Positions 23,215-35,336 of a stretch of 64,000 nucleotides of DNA are shown one piece after another; position 1 is the stretch's first letter, and every line of letters starts with the position of its first letter. The translations under genes were made by a program, and so were the position numbers. The notes beneath the pieces were generated by a model. It did not search any database. It was not told the DNA's origin and was given only the letters and a program-made list of their open reading frames with translations. This DNA comes from Orobanche coerulescens (taxonomy: Eukaryota > Streptophyta > Magnoliopsida > Lamiales > Orobanchaceae): assembly GCA_033398695.1 (NCBI GenBank), contig CM065804.1, positions 40,563,501 to 40,627,500 on the forward strand. Reading direction: 5' to 3'.

Positions 23215-24172
23215 CCTCTTTTCATACTGTCTCTTTATATACGATCGCCTTTGAATGTTTGCGTGCGAATTGTTACAAGTATGTGTATGATTGCATTCGA
23301 CGTCTTGTTCATCCGTCCGATTGTCAGAGTATTGAATGTATTGATATGTTTTGAATCGGAATTATTACTTGTAATTATTGTTGAATAATGACGATCGTTC
23401 TGCGTATGTTTGAGCGAGGCCAATCGGGCGTGGTTCCTTGCTGTCCGATCGCATTTGGGATTAGCTCGACCCGACTCTGCCCCCTTGTTTTTGTTTACTT
23501 ATTGTAAGTAAGGAAACAGAAACTAGTTTGTCTGGCGAGCTATCTTCAGTTTACTTATTATGTACGGTTGGGGTGTTCGATGGACCGACCTTCCCAATCG
23601 TGTCTTTGTGTGCGAGGGATATTGTATATCCCGCGACTCACTTTTTGTGAGGGTCCTCCGTTAGGCTACGCCCGTCTTGTGTTAAAACGAAAGGCGGGCA
23701 ATCTTGGTTTGGAGGAGTCCTTGCGCGGGGCGTCGTCGGCTTATTCGACTCCACGTCCGCGGCTTGTCAGCTCTGCTTCCACCTCGGCCCGCCATGAAGA
23801 TGGCGACCCTCGACGGTGTACGTTGAGACGGGGGTAGTGGCACGTCGCATTGTCCGGGATCATCATGTTAGATGATGTACCTTGAGGACGTGCGATTGTG
23901 TCACTGATTATTTTGGAGGGTCCTTCGGCTACGCCGGCCTCGTATTTAAACGAAGGGCGGGCGATCTCAGCCCAATGGAACCTTGCATGGGCGAAGCTGT
24001 CGGTTCCATCGACCTCCAGGACCATGGCTGTATTGATTTTACTTCGGATCGTCATGATCAACGATTCGTCGGCGGTATGCGATATGCATGGTGGAGCGAT
24101 CGCCAGAATAGATGGGATAGGAAAAAATCTCATTATAATCCTTGTACATCATTGAAATTGAATACAAAATTT
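23215..24172. other. Non-coding spacer between convergent genes of the Tat element
   Basis: This lies between the extra gene (plus strand) and the end of pol (minus strand). CGATCG words are frequent. Two similar blocks at about 23560-23830 and 23880-24110 share text on 'gggtcctccg/ccttcggctacgcc', suggesting an old local duplication. I see no gene. Confidence 0.5.
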
Positions 24173-26173
24173 TTACTGGTAGTATTTTTTCAGATGCACT
24201 GTGTTCCAGGGGTATTGATCCAGAGTACCGTCAAGATGTTCCAGTTCGTAGGCTCCTTTAGTTAGCCATCCGGATACTCTGAAGGGTCCCTCCCAGTTCG
24301 GACCGAAAACGCCTGTGTGGGTTTGGAACTTCTTAAGGACGAGATCGCCCACTTGAAACCTTCTTTATTTGACCTTTGAATTGAAGAACTTCTCGGCTCT
24401 CCTTTTGTGGATTGTGTTCTTCATTTCTGAGGTCAGCCGTCGTTCTTCGAGCATGTATAGGTCGATTCATCGGGCCAAATCGTTGTCGGTCGTCATCTCC
24501 TGTTCGGTTCGATGGCTGAGGACGGCGATCTCTGAAGGAATCACCGCTTCTGTTCCGAAGGCAAGGGCGAATGGGGTTTCGCCGGTTGAATTGCGGGTCG
24601 TCATTCGGTAGGACCACAAAACGTCTGGGAGCTCGCTCGCCCATCGTCCTTGCCTGGATTCGAGTCGCGCTTTAATCATGTGTTTGAGGATCTTATTCAC
24701 TGCCTCTACCTGCCCGTTCGTCTGAGGGTGATAGGGCGCTGAGAATAACCTTTCGATTCCCCACTTTTCACAGAATCGCATGACCTCTAGGCCGTCGAAT
24801 TGTTTTCCATTGTCGGAGATGATGGCCTGGGTAAGACCGAATCGGCATATGATGTTTTTACAGATAAACTTGATCACCTGTTCCTGGCCGATCTTGTTTA
24901 GTGGCTCGGCCTCTGCCCACTTGGTGAAATAGTCGACCCCTACGATAGCAAATTTACAGCCCCCTGGAGCCGTCGGCAGGGGACCAATAAGGTCGATGCC
25001 CCATTGCGCGAATGGCCAAGGGCTGTACATGGAGGTGAGCTGTTCGGGGGAGAGTTTGATGTTTGGGCCCATTATCTGACACCTGTGACACGATCTGGCA
25101 TAGGCGATCGCATCCTTCTGAAGTGATGGCCAGAAAAAACCTTGCCTGGTTGTCTTATGAATGAGAGCTCGCCCGCCCGCATGGTTTCCGCAAATCCCGT
25201 CATGGATCTCGGCTAACACGAGCCGACCTTCCTCCGTTGTAATACACTTGAGGAGGGGAAGGCTGAAAGCTCGCTTGTAAAGCCGGTCGTCCAATAGGGT
25301 ATATCTGGTCGCACGGAGCTGGAGTTGGCGAGCTTTAACACGGTCGTCAGGGACCGTTCCGTCCTTTAAGTATTTGATGAATGGAGTCATCCAGTTCTCC
25401 TCGGCGATGGCAACCGTGGTAACCAAGCTTTTGTCGATCGCTGGCCTTGCTGACTTTGTGATTTGGATATTGGAGAAGTCGGCTGCCCCATCCGATGATG
25501 CTAGTTTGGAAAGGGCATCGGCCTGGGAGTTGTGCTCTCTCGGGACTTGTTCGATTAGTACTTCTTCAAATTTTGTGCACATTTCGGCGACCAGCTCTTG
25601 GTATTTGACCATCTGTTCGCCGCGCGCCTCATATTCTCCCTTGACCTGGTTCACGACCAGGAGGGAGTCCATGAAGATATGAAGGCGACGAACATCTAGG
25701 GCGAGGGCTAGATCGAGCCCGCCTACCAAAGCTTCGTATTCGGCTTCATTGTTGGTCGCACGAAAACCGAAACGCATAGCATTTGTGAAACTTTGTCCGT
25801 CGGGGCTGATGAGGACAATCCCTGCCCCTGCTCGCGAATTGGTCGCCGAGCCATCCACATATAATTTCCAGGCAGGTGGGCCGATCTGGGTCGGACTGTG
25901 AGGGAAAATAAATTCCACCACGAAGTCCGCCAGAGCTTGGCCTTTGATCGCTGTGCGAGGAGCGTATGTGATACCGTATTGGGCGATCTCCAGCGACCAC
26001 TTGAGGAGTTGCCCGTTGGTGTCTGGTCGGTGTAGGACTTGTCTTAGAGGTAGAGTTGTTAGGAATTCCACTTGGTGATCGAAGAAGTAAGCCCTCAGCT
26101 TACGAACACTCATGACAAGGGCATAGGCGATCTTGTCCAATGGTGTATAGCGTGTCTCAGCGTCGTGGAGCGC
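24173..26173 (-). pseudogene. Tat RNase H (dual) and integrase
   Basis: Reading downward from 26173, the gypsy RNase H tail (AETRYTPLDKIAYALV) is followed by the second RNase H (LYVDGSATNSRAGAGIVL, NNEAEYEAL, HIFMDSLLVV). The integrase zinc domain (CHRCQIMG) and rve core follow (GIDLIGPLP, AIISDNGKQF, SAPYHPQTNGQVEAVNK). The C-terminal domain (VGDLVLKKF, GPNWEGPF, WNTVHLKKYY) ends at TAA 24173-24175. Premature TGA (24467-24469) and TAA (24365-24367) truncate it. Catalytic residues of both domains look present. Confidence 0.87.
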
Positions 26174-28039
26174 CTAGCTAACATAGTAGATCGGCAAGTG
26201 GGCTTGTCCCTCCGCTCGCACCAGAACGGCACTCAGCACGACCTCCGAGGCTGCTAGGTAAAGGAATAATTTTTCACCGGGGATCGGCTTTGCCAGGATC
26301 TGGGGGTTAGATAGATATTCCTTTATCTTGGCGAACGCTATCTGGCTTTCCTTCGTCCATGCGAACTTATTGTTCTTGATGGTTGCAAAGAAAGGCTTGC
26401 TTTTATCGCCGAGCCCTGATATGAAATGGTTGAGGGCGGCTAGACAACCTGTGAGGCGCTGCACCTGCTTGATGTTTCGCGGCTCCTGCATGTCAAGGAT
26501 CGCCTGTATCTTGGTGGGGTTCGCGTCGATCCCCCTTTGGCTCACAATGTGCCCTAGGAATTTTCCGGAGCCCACCCCGAAATTGCATTTCTTGGGGTTT
26601 AGCTTCATATTGATTTTTTCAAGGATGGCGAACGTCTCGGCGAGATCATTGAGGTGATCTTCCTTCTTGAGGCTTTTGACCACGATGTCGTCAATGTAGA
26701 CCTCCATGGTCTTGCCGATCTGATTTGCGAACATTCTGTTGACTAGTCGCTGGTAGGTTGCCCCTGCGTTCTTCAAACCGAACGGCATTCAGACCCAAAA
26801 ATATATGTCTTTTTCCATGTGGAAAGATGTGTGTTTTATGTCTTCCTCCGCCATTGGGATTTGATGATATACGGCGAAGGCATCCATAAATGACATCATT
26901 TCGCAACCTGCTGTACTATCGACCAAGTGATCGATATGAGGCATCGGAAAGTGATCTTTTGGACATGCCGCGTTGAGGTCGGTGAAGTCAATGCACAACC
27001 TCCAGGAGCCAGTTGGTTTTTTGACGAGCACCGCGTTGGCGACCCACTGTGGTTCGTCTGTGGCTACTCCGATTAATTTGTTGTTGAGTAACTTTTGGAC
27101 TTCTATGTCGAGCGCCGCGTATTTCTCGGGACCGAACTTCCTACGCTTCTGGTGAACAGGCTTCATTGCCCGGTCGATCTTCAGATAATGGCAAGCGTGT
27201 TCGGGACTTATGCCAACCATATCTTGATGCGACCAGGCAAAGACTTCGATGTTCCTACGTAGCAAGTTGATCAGATCCCCCTTTAATTCGTGGTCGATGC
27301 TTGCGCCGATCTGTACTTCCCGTTTTGGATGAACCGGATCCATCGTAATGCTTTCCAATTCTTCGACAGGGATGGTCGCCTCTCGTTTGGTGCGATCTCC
27401 GGACTCGGTCCTTGGATCGATGTCGAGACTTGGCTCGAAACCGATCCTTGGCTCGATGTCGTCCGTCAATTGATGAGAGATGGCATCCCCTGAGTCGGGT
27501 TGGTATGATGTGCTCGGCTCGTCGATCTCCATGGGTTGATCGTCGATCGCTTCAATGTTACATATAGTATGGGAAGTATTGAAAGAAGTAACAACATAGG
27601 AGTAATTCAAACATCTTTTTGCCATTAGCTGATCTCTTTTACAAGATCTGACCGTCCCATCGGCAGTGGGGAATTTGATACAGTAAAAGAAAGATGAGGC
27701 GACCGCCTCAAAGGTTTCTAAAAAGGGGCGACCTAGGAACCCATTATAGATGCTGGGCCTATCTATGATTACAAAACTTAGGTTCCTAGTAATCTTAACC
27801 TTGGGATCATAAAAGCATATTAGCTCGACGGAGAGCTTGATCCTCCCGTAGGCTCGGACTATGTTGTCGCCAAACCGAGCTCGGTGTCGAAAGGTTTGAT
27901 GAATTTGATTAAGTTGCCGAGTTGGTCTAGGGCGGATTTGAATATGATGTTGCAGAAACTCCCATTGTCGACCAGTACGCGATCGACCGTCTTCCCAAGG
28001 ATACAGACGGAGATCACCAGTGCATCCTCCTTGGGGCAT
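26174..28039 (-). pseudogene. Tat protease (C-terminal part) and reverse transcriptase
   Basis: One frame runs from about 28039 to 26174. The end of protease (FGDNIVRAYGRIKLSVEL, NGFLGRPFL) is followed by a long acidic linker. RT motifs follow: WVANAVLVKKPTGSWRLCIDF, DLNAACPKDHFPMPHID, MPFGLKNAGATYQRLVN and the catalytic VYIDDIVVKS. A TGA near 26788 and a TAG at 26174-26176 interrupt it. Both replace sense codons in otherwise well-conserved blocks, so they look like single-base nonsense mutations. Confidence 0.87.
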
Positions 28040-28149
28040 TACACTCCCTCCCTGTCTTTGTTGGAGAAGGTGATGAGTGCGTCTTTAGAGATGGTCGGCT
28101 CCGGAGGTACCACGACATGGACCCCGGCGAACGTTCTCAGCTCGGCCTT
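27885..28149 (-). pseudogene. Tat protease active-site region
   Basis: In a neighbouring frame the sequence reads DALVISV...VDRVLVDNGSFCNIIF. This is the Tat-type protease, where the catalytic triplet is usually D-N/T-G and is kept here as DNG. A TAA at about 28040 and a frameshift near 27885 separate it from gag and from the rest of pol. Confidence 0.7.
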
Positions 28150-29958
28150 TCACTTTCTGTTTGACATGGTGGAAACCGGGGAAAGGCCCCCGAGGTTTCC
28201 ACCTCCCGCTTGGAGCATGTTGATCCGACCGCCAGGGTTGATCGGAGGGACCGATTCATCCGAGTACTCCGGCTCATGCTCGATTCTGGCCACTGGATTG
28301 GGGGGAGTTCTCTCTTGTTGTCGGCGATCGCGCCCTCCGGTCCTTTCCGTCCTAGGCTCTGGTTTGGTGACCAAGTTGTCCAGTTTGCCCTCCTCAAACA
28401 GTCGCCAGAGCTGTCTGAGGAGGTCGCAACATTGGCTGGTGTTGTGGCCGGGACTCTTATGGTAGGCACAGAATTTGCTACGGTCTAGATGACCGTGGTC
28501 CCTTATCGGCTTTGGTTTGGAAAGCCACTCGCGGCCCTTGATTGCGTTGAAGATGTGGGCCGGGGACAAGTTGAGGTTGTGGAGAAGGTGGACCTCTACA
28601 TCCTCGAAGGCTTTGAACTCGCCAGGCGGCTTGGCGACCGCCTTTCTGGGCTTGGCGACCGCCTTCTTCTGGACATGGGATGGTGCCTTTCCTTCTTCGG
28701 ACGGTCCCTCGTCTAAGCGGAGTGAGAGCATCCTCTGCCTGGCTAGGAAATCGGCGGCTTTGCCGCGGAAGACCGAGTAGGTCGGAGGGATATCTTTTGT
28801 GAGGTGCCTGAACATGGGCGAGTGTCCATGGAATCCGCTCATGACTGAGTTGAGAGCGAGCTTGTCGTTGATGGGCTCGCCGGTGAGGACTATCTCGTCT
28901 ACCCGGTCGATGTAATCTTCGTCTGACTCATCCTTCCCCTGCTTGATTTTCATCATTCGGTGGGGGCCTTCAGGGCGAGCGACTTTGGCGGCGAAGTACG
29001 ACGTGAAGTCTTTCGCCAGCTTCTCAAAGCAGTTGATTGAGCGAGGTGGTAGTGAGATGTACCACCTGTGGGCGAGGTCGCCCAGTGTTAATGGGAACAT
29101 TCGACACTTGGTCGCATATGATGCTCCACATCCGGTCATGTAGATCCGGAATTTGCTCAAGTGGGTTTCCGGATCCGATCTCCCCTCATATAGAGGTGTT
29201 TGCGGGGGATTGATCGTTGGTTGGACTGGGGCGAGCTCGATCTGAATCGCGAGTGGTTCGCTTGATCCAACGATCGATCTCCTAGCGCCTGCCCCATTTA
29301 CCAGGAGCGCCTTCATCTCGTCCAGCTGGCGTTGCATGGCGGCGATCGCCGTCGCCTGACTGCTCGCCGAGTGGCTCTCAGAGCGCGAACCAAGGCGATC
29401 GTGTACTGATCCCCTAGCCCCGTGGTGAATGACGAGCTCCCTGCCAGTGGGTTCATTTCTCGGGTGAGCAGGGGCTCGCTGACCGGCTTGTCTCCTGGGA
29501 GTCGGATATGCCGAGCTCCTGCTGAAGGATTCGGACTCCGAAGTCTCCCGGCTGGGGCCTGAGTGCCCGGGTCGCCATGAGGGATCGCTCCCTAGGCGGC
29601 TGAAGACGGAATCGTCTCACCTCACGAGAGCCTTCTCCAGCGGCTCAGGGCTTTCTGTCGATTTTTCAACGTAGATCCCCTTGAGCTTCCGTTTGCTTGC
29701 CCGGCGGTTAGCTGACGGAGTGATGGTGGGCGAATCGCAGGCCCTCCGTCGTTCCCTGAGGATGGCTATAGCCTCCTCAATCTGTTCCGTGGTCTGGAAC
29801 TGATCGAGTGAGAGGCTAGAACCGTCCCTCGGAGGCGGGAGTGAGAGCCTGGCGTCGCCACAGTCGCCTTCCGCCATGGGCTGGGATTCGGTACGGGCCG
29901 GAACGAGATTTCCGGCGGATCTTAGGGTGGCTCTCTTGGAGGTCGTTGCAGATGTCAT
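28150..29958 (-). pseudogene. Tat gag
   Basis: Starts at ATG 29958 and reads in one frame to 28150, interrupted by a TGA at 29617-29619. The gag core is typical (DPETHLSKFRIYM, PLTLGDLAHRWYISLPPRSI, KQGKDESDEDYIDRVDE). It is followed by the Tat-type finger FCAYHKSPGHNTSQC. The first 110 residues are charged and low in order. Without readthrough only about 113 residues would be made. Confidence 0.85.
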
Positions 29959-30063
29959 TTTCTGAAGTTTTTTCTATTGAAGAGCAGTGAGTGTTTCTTC
30001 AAGTATATGTCCGGAGAACAGTGAGTGTTCTTCGAGACGGTAAGAATAAAAATGAAGGTTTTG

Positions 30064-30085
30064 AAGCCCTTCCTCTAGCGCCAAT
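30064..30085 (-). other. Primer-binding site region, Tat element
   Basis: On the minus strand, TTGGCGCTAGAGGAAGGGC directly follows the end of the 5' LTR. It has the position and the TTGGCGC start of plant gypsy primer sites. I do not assign the tRNA. Confidence 0.6.
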
Positions 30086-31050
30086 TTTTGTTACCCAAAA
30101 TATTATCTGGAGATAGTATTGCTGGAATGATCGAGTAACAAACAAAATGCGAGAACACTTCCGTGAGAAAATAGATAACACAAGAATTGCCGGGGTTGTT
30201 AATCCCGGGCTTGAATGCTCTCGCAAGATGTTATTAATAAATATACCGTCGAGTACAAATATTAATGTTAGAATCTATTACAAGGAGTGTAAAGACTTCT
30301 AGTTATCTAGGCTGTAGAGCGCGTAGATTGCCGGAAGAACCAGATGAGTAAATCTGTGAGTTCTTGCTTGGAATATATGATAAATGTGTATGAATATCAC
30401 TATGAATGTATAAGTGGTTGCCAAAAGAGTCTTTGATTCTCTTTTGGTGTGTATTTTGCACTGAATTCGTAGTAAATTCGCCTCTTCCAGGCCATTGCAG
30501 TGAGTTTCCTATTTATAGGGGACAAGGTAGTTGGGACTCCTCAGGCGATCGCGGGCGACCGCCGTTTTCTATATTAAAATAAGATGGCTGATCGTCCCGT
30601 CACGTGGGCCTGTTCCCTTGAGGTCCGAGGTCGCAGCTGGTGGCTAGCTGGGCGAACCAATGGGGAGCCAGCATGCGTCATGAGTCGCTGTCTGAGGAGG
30701 ACCCACCTTGTACCTTTCGGCGGCCTTGTCGGTAGGTGAGGTAGGTGACAGGCTGTGGTCAAATGTCCTATCTGTCGGCGCCCTCTATGGATATGCATAT
30801 GGGCCACCGTCCAAGATTCGGTCTTCGACGACTTTGACGGATGTTGGATCCATACGTGGCACGAGATGATCGTCTCTGGGTTGGACATCAAAGACGATCG
30901 CCTAGTCAACGAAAGACGATCGCTGGGTATCAGAAGACGATCGCCGTGTGCGCCGGCTTCCGGGAGTTTGCCCCGAGTATGTCTTCAATGGTTGGCTTCT
31001 CCGATTGTGATGCCGATCGCCTATTGAGGCGTATTAATCACCGCACAACA
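30086..31050 (-). mobile_element. Tat element 5' LTR
   Basis: Same 965-bp length as 18931-19895. The terminal base pair is altered (TT instead of TG on the plus strand at 30086). It contains TATA CCTATAAATAGG (30508-30519) and GCGATCGC/GACGATCG words at about 30545-31020 on its upstream side. It is followed by TSD gacca. Confidence 0.9.
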
Positions 31051-31055
31051 GACCA

Positions 31056-31297
31056 ATAGAAGACAAGTGGTTGTAACGGTTGTTGTGCTCGGACCAATCG
31101 AAGACGATACAAGTGTGTGTGGTTGTTCTTTAGCCAATAGAAAAAGAAGTCGGAGAAAGGACGTAGGCAAGTTGCCGAACCTCTATAAATCTTTGAGTCT
31201 TTTACTTTCCGCACATTTTACCTTTATTCGTGAGAAAGTTCGATATTCCGCATTACCACTATTCAACCCCCCTTCTAGTGGTGAATTTATCACTTCA
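31056..31297 (+). mobile_element. Family A 5' LTR, segment 3 (3' end)
   Basis: The last piece of the split 5' LTR, ending ATCACTTCA. It contains a second TATA-like CCTCTATAAATC (about 31179) roughly 110 bp before the LTR end. Confidence 0.88.
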
Positions 31298-31299
31298 GT

Positions 31300-31316
31300 T
31301 GGTATCGGAGCGGGTC
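31300..31316 (+). other. Primer-binding site, family A
   Basis: TGGTATCGGAGCGGGTC, two bases after the LTR, is the initiator-methionine tRNA site with one change from TATCAGAGC. Confidence 0.85.
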
Positions 31317-31384
31317 TCTTTTTAAGGGTTTAACCACCTAAGGCAAAAAGATCCGCAACTGGCTCTTCTTGGCCAAATCGGAGG

Positions 31385-32884
31385 AAATGCTCTCAACCGT
31401 CCTCCTTTCTTTGACGGTTCTAATTTCATGACATGGAAAAAGAAAATGGCTATATTCGTTCAAGCCTATGATATTGAAATTTGGAAAGTCATTGCCCTTG
31501 GTCCGAAACTCGCCAAGAAATAAGATGGATCATTGAAAAAGTTTGACGAGTTCAACGACGAGGACTGGAGGAACACGCACATCAATTCATGTGCTACTCA
31601 ACTTCTATATTGCGCCCTTAATCCCGAAGAACTCAATAGAATATCCTCCTATGAAAGCACAAAGGAAATTTGGGAAATCCTCGAAGTAACTCATGAAGGA
31701 ACCACCCAAGTCAAGGAGACTAAAATCAACATGCTTCTTCATGACTACGAACTCTTCTCCATGAAGGATGAGGAAACGATCACAAATATGTTGGATCGGT
31801 TCTCAGCTATAACCAATGGACTTGAATATTTCAGAAAACCTATATCTAGTAGCGACAAAGCTAAGAAAGTTCTTCGCTCGTTGCCACGTGAATGGGATGC
31901 CATAGTTACCGCGATCATGGAGTCTAAAGATCTCAACAAACTCGAGTTTAGTGCCCTAATCGGGTCACTCATCAACTATGAGATAGTTCTCAAGTCTATA
32001 GGTACTAAACCTAAGCCTCGTGAAAAAGTAGTCGCATTCAATGTTGATAGCGATGTTGAGGAAGATGTTCCCGAAGATGAAGATGACGAGGAACTTGCTC
32101 TCTACGCCAAGAATTTTAGAAGGTATAAAAATCTAATTCAAAGAAGGCGAAGCTTCCTCGGTCAGGACGGCAAGGCGGAACAAAAGAAGAATGGCTATGT
32201 TCCTATAAAGAAGTTCGACAATAATTGTCGAAAATGTGGTCAAGCCGGTCACTATGCCAAGGAATGCCAAGGATCCTCTTTAAAGCCTCAAACCGAAAGA
32301 TTAAAAAATAATGAGGTTCTAATCGCTTCTTAAAGTGATGACGAGGAGGAGATTGAAAGATCTCTAGATGCTAATCTCGCGTTCATGGCACTCGACTCCG
32401 AAAGCAATATCGAGGTAAGTTCTAAACTTAATGATGATGAATATGATACATTCGATTTTTGCGATTCACAAGAAGTTCATCATGACGATGATTTATTAAG
32501 TGCGTTTGAATCTTTGAACATAGAATACGACGAGATGGTTAAATTAAATATGTCTTTAAAGAGGAAAATAAAATCTTTAGAACTAGAAAAATCTTCTCTT
32601 CAAAATAAAGGCAAAACTATTGAACTCGACCATACCTTATGCCTTGAAAAAGAAAACGTTTTGAAAATTGAGTTGACGAAAACTCAAAAGGAGCTAAAAT
32701 ATATTTTGAACAAATTTACTCTCGGAAACGAGAAATTCGAAAAGCTCTTATTCATACAAAAATCCCCATTGTTAAAACATGGTCTTGGTTTTGACCCGTT
32801 TAAAAGGGAACAATCCCTTATCAATCCTGACAAAATAAAGAAAACCGAAACCGAGAATTCAAAAACTCCTTTCAAACAATGAGT
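31385..32884 (+). pseudogene. Family A gag
   Basis: The frame holds copia gag motifs (PPFFDGSNFMTWKKKM, WRNTHINSCATQLLYCAL, VKETKINMLLHDYELFSMK, SLPREWDAIVTAI). An acidic stretch and a CCHC knuckle (CRKCGQAGHYAKEC, about 32229-32270) follow. A TAA near 31521 and a TAA near 32331 break it. The second half (32385-32884) is a Lys/Glu-rich, probably coiled-coil extension typical of SIRE-like gag. Confidence 0.82.
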
Positions 32885-33057
32885 TCATGATAACATTCGT
32901 TCAAAGTTGAGAACCATCAAAGTTAAACAAATATGGGTTCCAAAAGGGATAATTGTTCTGAATGCTATAAGTATCGTTAACTTTGGAGGACCCAAAAGGG
33001 CTTGGGTACCGAAACAACTGGGAAACACTATTTTTGTAGGTACCGGCACCAAAGAAA

Positions 33058-33210
33058 AGCAAGTGGTACATTGATAGAGGATGCTCAAGGCACATGTGCG
33101 GCTCCGAGGACTTATTTGAAGACCTCTAATATCAAGAACAAGGACATGTGACCTTTGGCGACAATCAAAAGGGAAAGATTAAAGGCATCGGAAAAGTCGG
33201 TATTTTTCCG
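33058..33210 (+). pseudogene. Family A protease stub; integrase deleted after it
   Basis: The copia protease start is recognisable (KWYIDRGCSRHMCG ... VTFGDNQKGKIKGIGKVG), with stops and a frame change. The catalytic D-S-G is D-R-G, so it is inactive. The text jumps from the protease directly to the spacer before RT at about 33205; the whole integrase domain is missing. Confidence 0.7.
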
Positions 33211-34934
33211 GATTCTCATCTCTCAAGCGAAATAGAGAAAATTTCGGAAATCCAAAAGAAGACAATCGAGGATTTACCGAAAGATTGGAGGCACATGAAA
33301 GACCATCCCAAAGATCTCGTGATTGGAAACATAGAAGACGGTGTTCAAACTCGAAGGAGAACCACCGAATATATGGCTCATTGTGCTTTTGTATCCGAAA
33401 TTGTTCCCAAAAATATATCCGAGGCTCTTGATGATGAAAGTTGGATGATGGCAGTGCAAGAGGAGCTTGTTCAATTCATGCACAATAACGTATGGAATTT
33501 AGTTCCCGCTCTTAAATATAAAACAATTATCGGAACTAAATGGGTGCACAAAATCAAGTGTGACGAAGATGGTTACCCAATTCGAAATAAATCTTGTTTG
33601 GTCGCATAAGGGTATAATCAAGAGGAAGGCCTTGATTACGAATAAAGTTTTGCTCCCGTGGCTCGACTAGAAGCCATCCGTTTGTTATGTGCATTTGCCG
33701 CTCACAAAAAGATCAAACTATTTCAAATGGATGTGAAAAGTGCATTCTTGAATGGCTACATTCAAGAAGTCTATGTCAAGCAACCTCCCGGTTTTGAAGA
33801 TCATCAATTTACGGATCATGTCTACAAGCTCAACAAGGCACTCTACGGGTTGAAACAAGCACCCCGAGCATGGTATGATCGTTTAAGTCAATTTTTAATT
33901 GCAATGATTATAAAAGAGATGAAGTCGATAATACCTTGTTTGTGAAAATATTGAATAATGATATACTTGTTTGCCAAATCTATGTTGATGACATTGTTTT
34001 TGGAGCTACTAATGAATCATTATGCCAAGATTTCTCTAATCTTATGAAAAGGAGAGTTCGAGATGAGTATGATGGGAGAATTAACATTCTTCCTCGGGCT
34101 TCAAATCAAGCAATGTGAAGATGGAATCTTTATTCATCAAACAGAGTACTCAAACGATATCCTAAAAAAATTCAAAATGGAGAGTAGAAAAGTGATTTCA
34201 ACTCCAATGTCCTCATCATTAAAGCTTGAAAAAAAAATGAAAATGGCAAATCCGTAGATCAAAAATTATATCGAGGTATGATCGGATTTTTGCTATATTT
34301 AACTGCTTCTAGGCGAGACATAATATTTGCTACATGCTTATGTGCTCGATTCCAAGCTAATCCTAAGGAATCACATTTAATTGCTTGTAAACGCATTTTT
34401 CGTTACTTGAAAGGGACCATCGGACAAGGTCTATGGTATCCCTCTTGCTTGGACTTTAATTTGATTGCATATAGTGACGCCGATTTCGGCGGATGCAAAA
34501 TTGATAAAAAAGTACTAGTGGTACATGTCATTTCATCGGTTCATGCTTAATATCTTGGGGAAGTAAAAACCAAACCAGTGTAGCGTTGTCTACAGCTGAG
34601 GCCGAATACGTTGCTGTAGGGAGTGCATGTGCTCAGGTACTATGGATCAAAAATCAACTCCGCGACTACGGCATTTATTTTGAAAATACCCCTATATTAT
34701 GTGATAATACTAGTGATATTAATCTCAGTAAAAATCCCGTATTGCATAGTAGAACTAAGCATATAGATATTAGACATCATTTTTTACGCGATCATGTGCA
34801 AAATAATGATATCTGCTTAATTTTTGTCGGGACGAAGGACCAACTTGCTGATATATTTACGAAACCTATTCCCGAGGAATCATTTAATACTATTCGTTTG
34901 CAACTTGGTATGGGACATGTAGACAAATTTTGAA
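33211..34934 (+). pseudogene. Family A reverse transcriptase and RNase H
   Basis: Copia RT blocks are in order: SWMMAVQEELVQFMHNNVW, GTKWVHKIK, the [25 protein letters not shown] region, [13 protein letters not shown], the catalytic IYVDDIVFGAT, and GELTFFLGLQIKQ. RNase H follows: IAYSDADFGG, LSTAEAEYVAVGSAC, HIDIRHHFLRDHV and DQLADIFTKPIP, ending at TGA 34932-34934. Stops near 33607 and 33643 and frameshifts near 33910, 34075 and 34530 disable it. Confidence 0.85.
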
Positions 34935-34980
34935 ATTAGTTTTCTACTCGAGAAATCAATATCTTTGAAACATTCCATTC

Positions 34981-35195
34981 GCTAGCGCGTGCTAGCTTCA
35001 TTCTTTTAACGCGCGCTAAATTTTGTCTTCGATAGCGTACGCTAATCCTTTATCACTTGCGTGCGCTAATTAAAATCTCCTTATTTCGATTTTTTGCTAC
35101 TGGGCAGTCCAGTGAGCTACCCATATATTCTTAACGTACGCTAATTATACACCCTTTGCGTACGCTAATTAATCCGGCTCAGTTCACTATATAAA
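34981..35195 (+). promoter_or_regulatory. Internal palindrome array and TATA box before the additional ORF, copy 1
   Basis: Six dyad words (CTAGCGCGTGCTAG, TAACGCGCGCTAA, TAGCGTACGCTAA and relatives) lie between the pol stop and a TATA box CTATATAAA (35187-35195). The ATG of the extra ORF follows at 35337. The words are the same type as those in the U3 of this family. An internal promoter for a separate mRNA is the natural reading (inference). Confidence 0.6.
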
Positions 35196-35336
35196 CCCTG
35201 TTCAGCCCAGAAACATTCCCATTAACTCATAACATACGCAAACACTCCAGATCCCCTTTCAACAAGAACCCTAGCCGTAAAACCAACTCATTCAATTCCC
35301 GATTCCTTCTACAATCTTTCAATTCCTTTCAGATTT

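Larger units (their letters stand above)
18931..31050 (-). mobile_element. Ty3/gypsy Tat-lineage element with antisense extra gene
   Basis: A 12,120-bp element with two 965-bp LTRs and TSD gacca (18926-18930 and 31051-31055). Gag-pol reads on the minus strand (29958 down to 24173). The order is gag, protease, RT, RNase H, a second archaeal-type RNase H (WKLYVDGSATNSRAGAG) and integrase. The dual RNase H and the CxYH...GHxTxxC gag finger are hallmarks of the Tat lineage. A separate spliced gene lies antisense between pol and the 3' LTR. Such additional ORFs are known in Tat/Retand-type elements. It inserted into the family-A 5' LTR. Confidence 0.92.
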
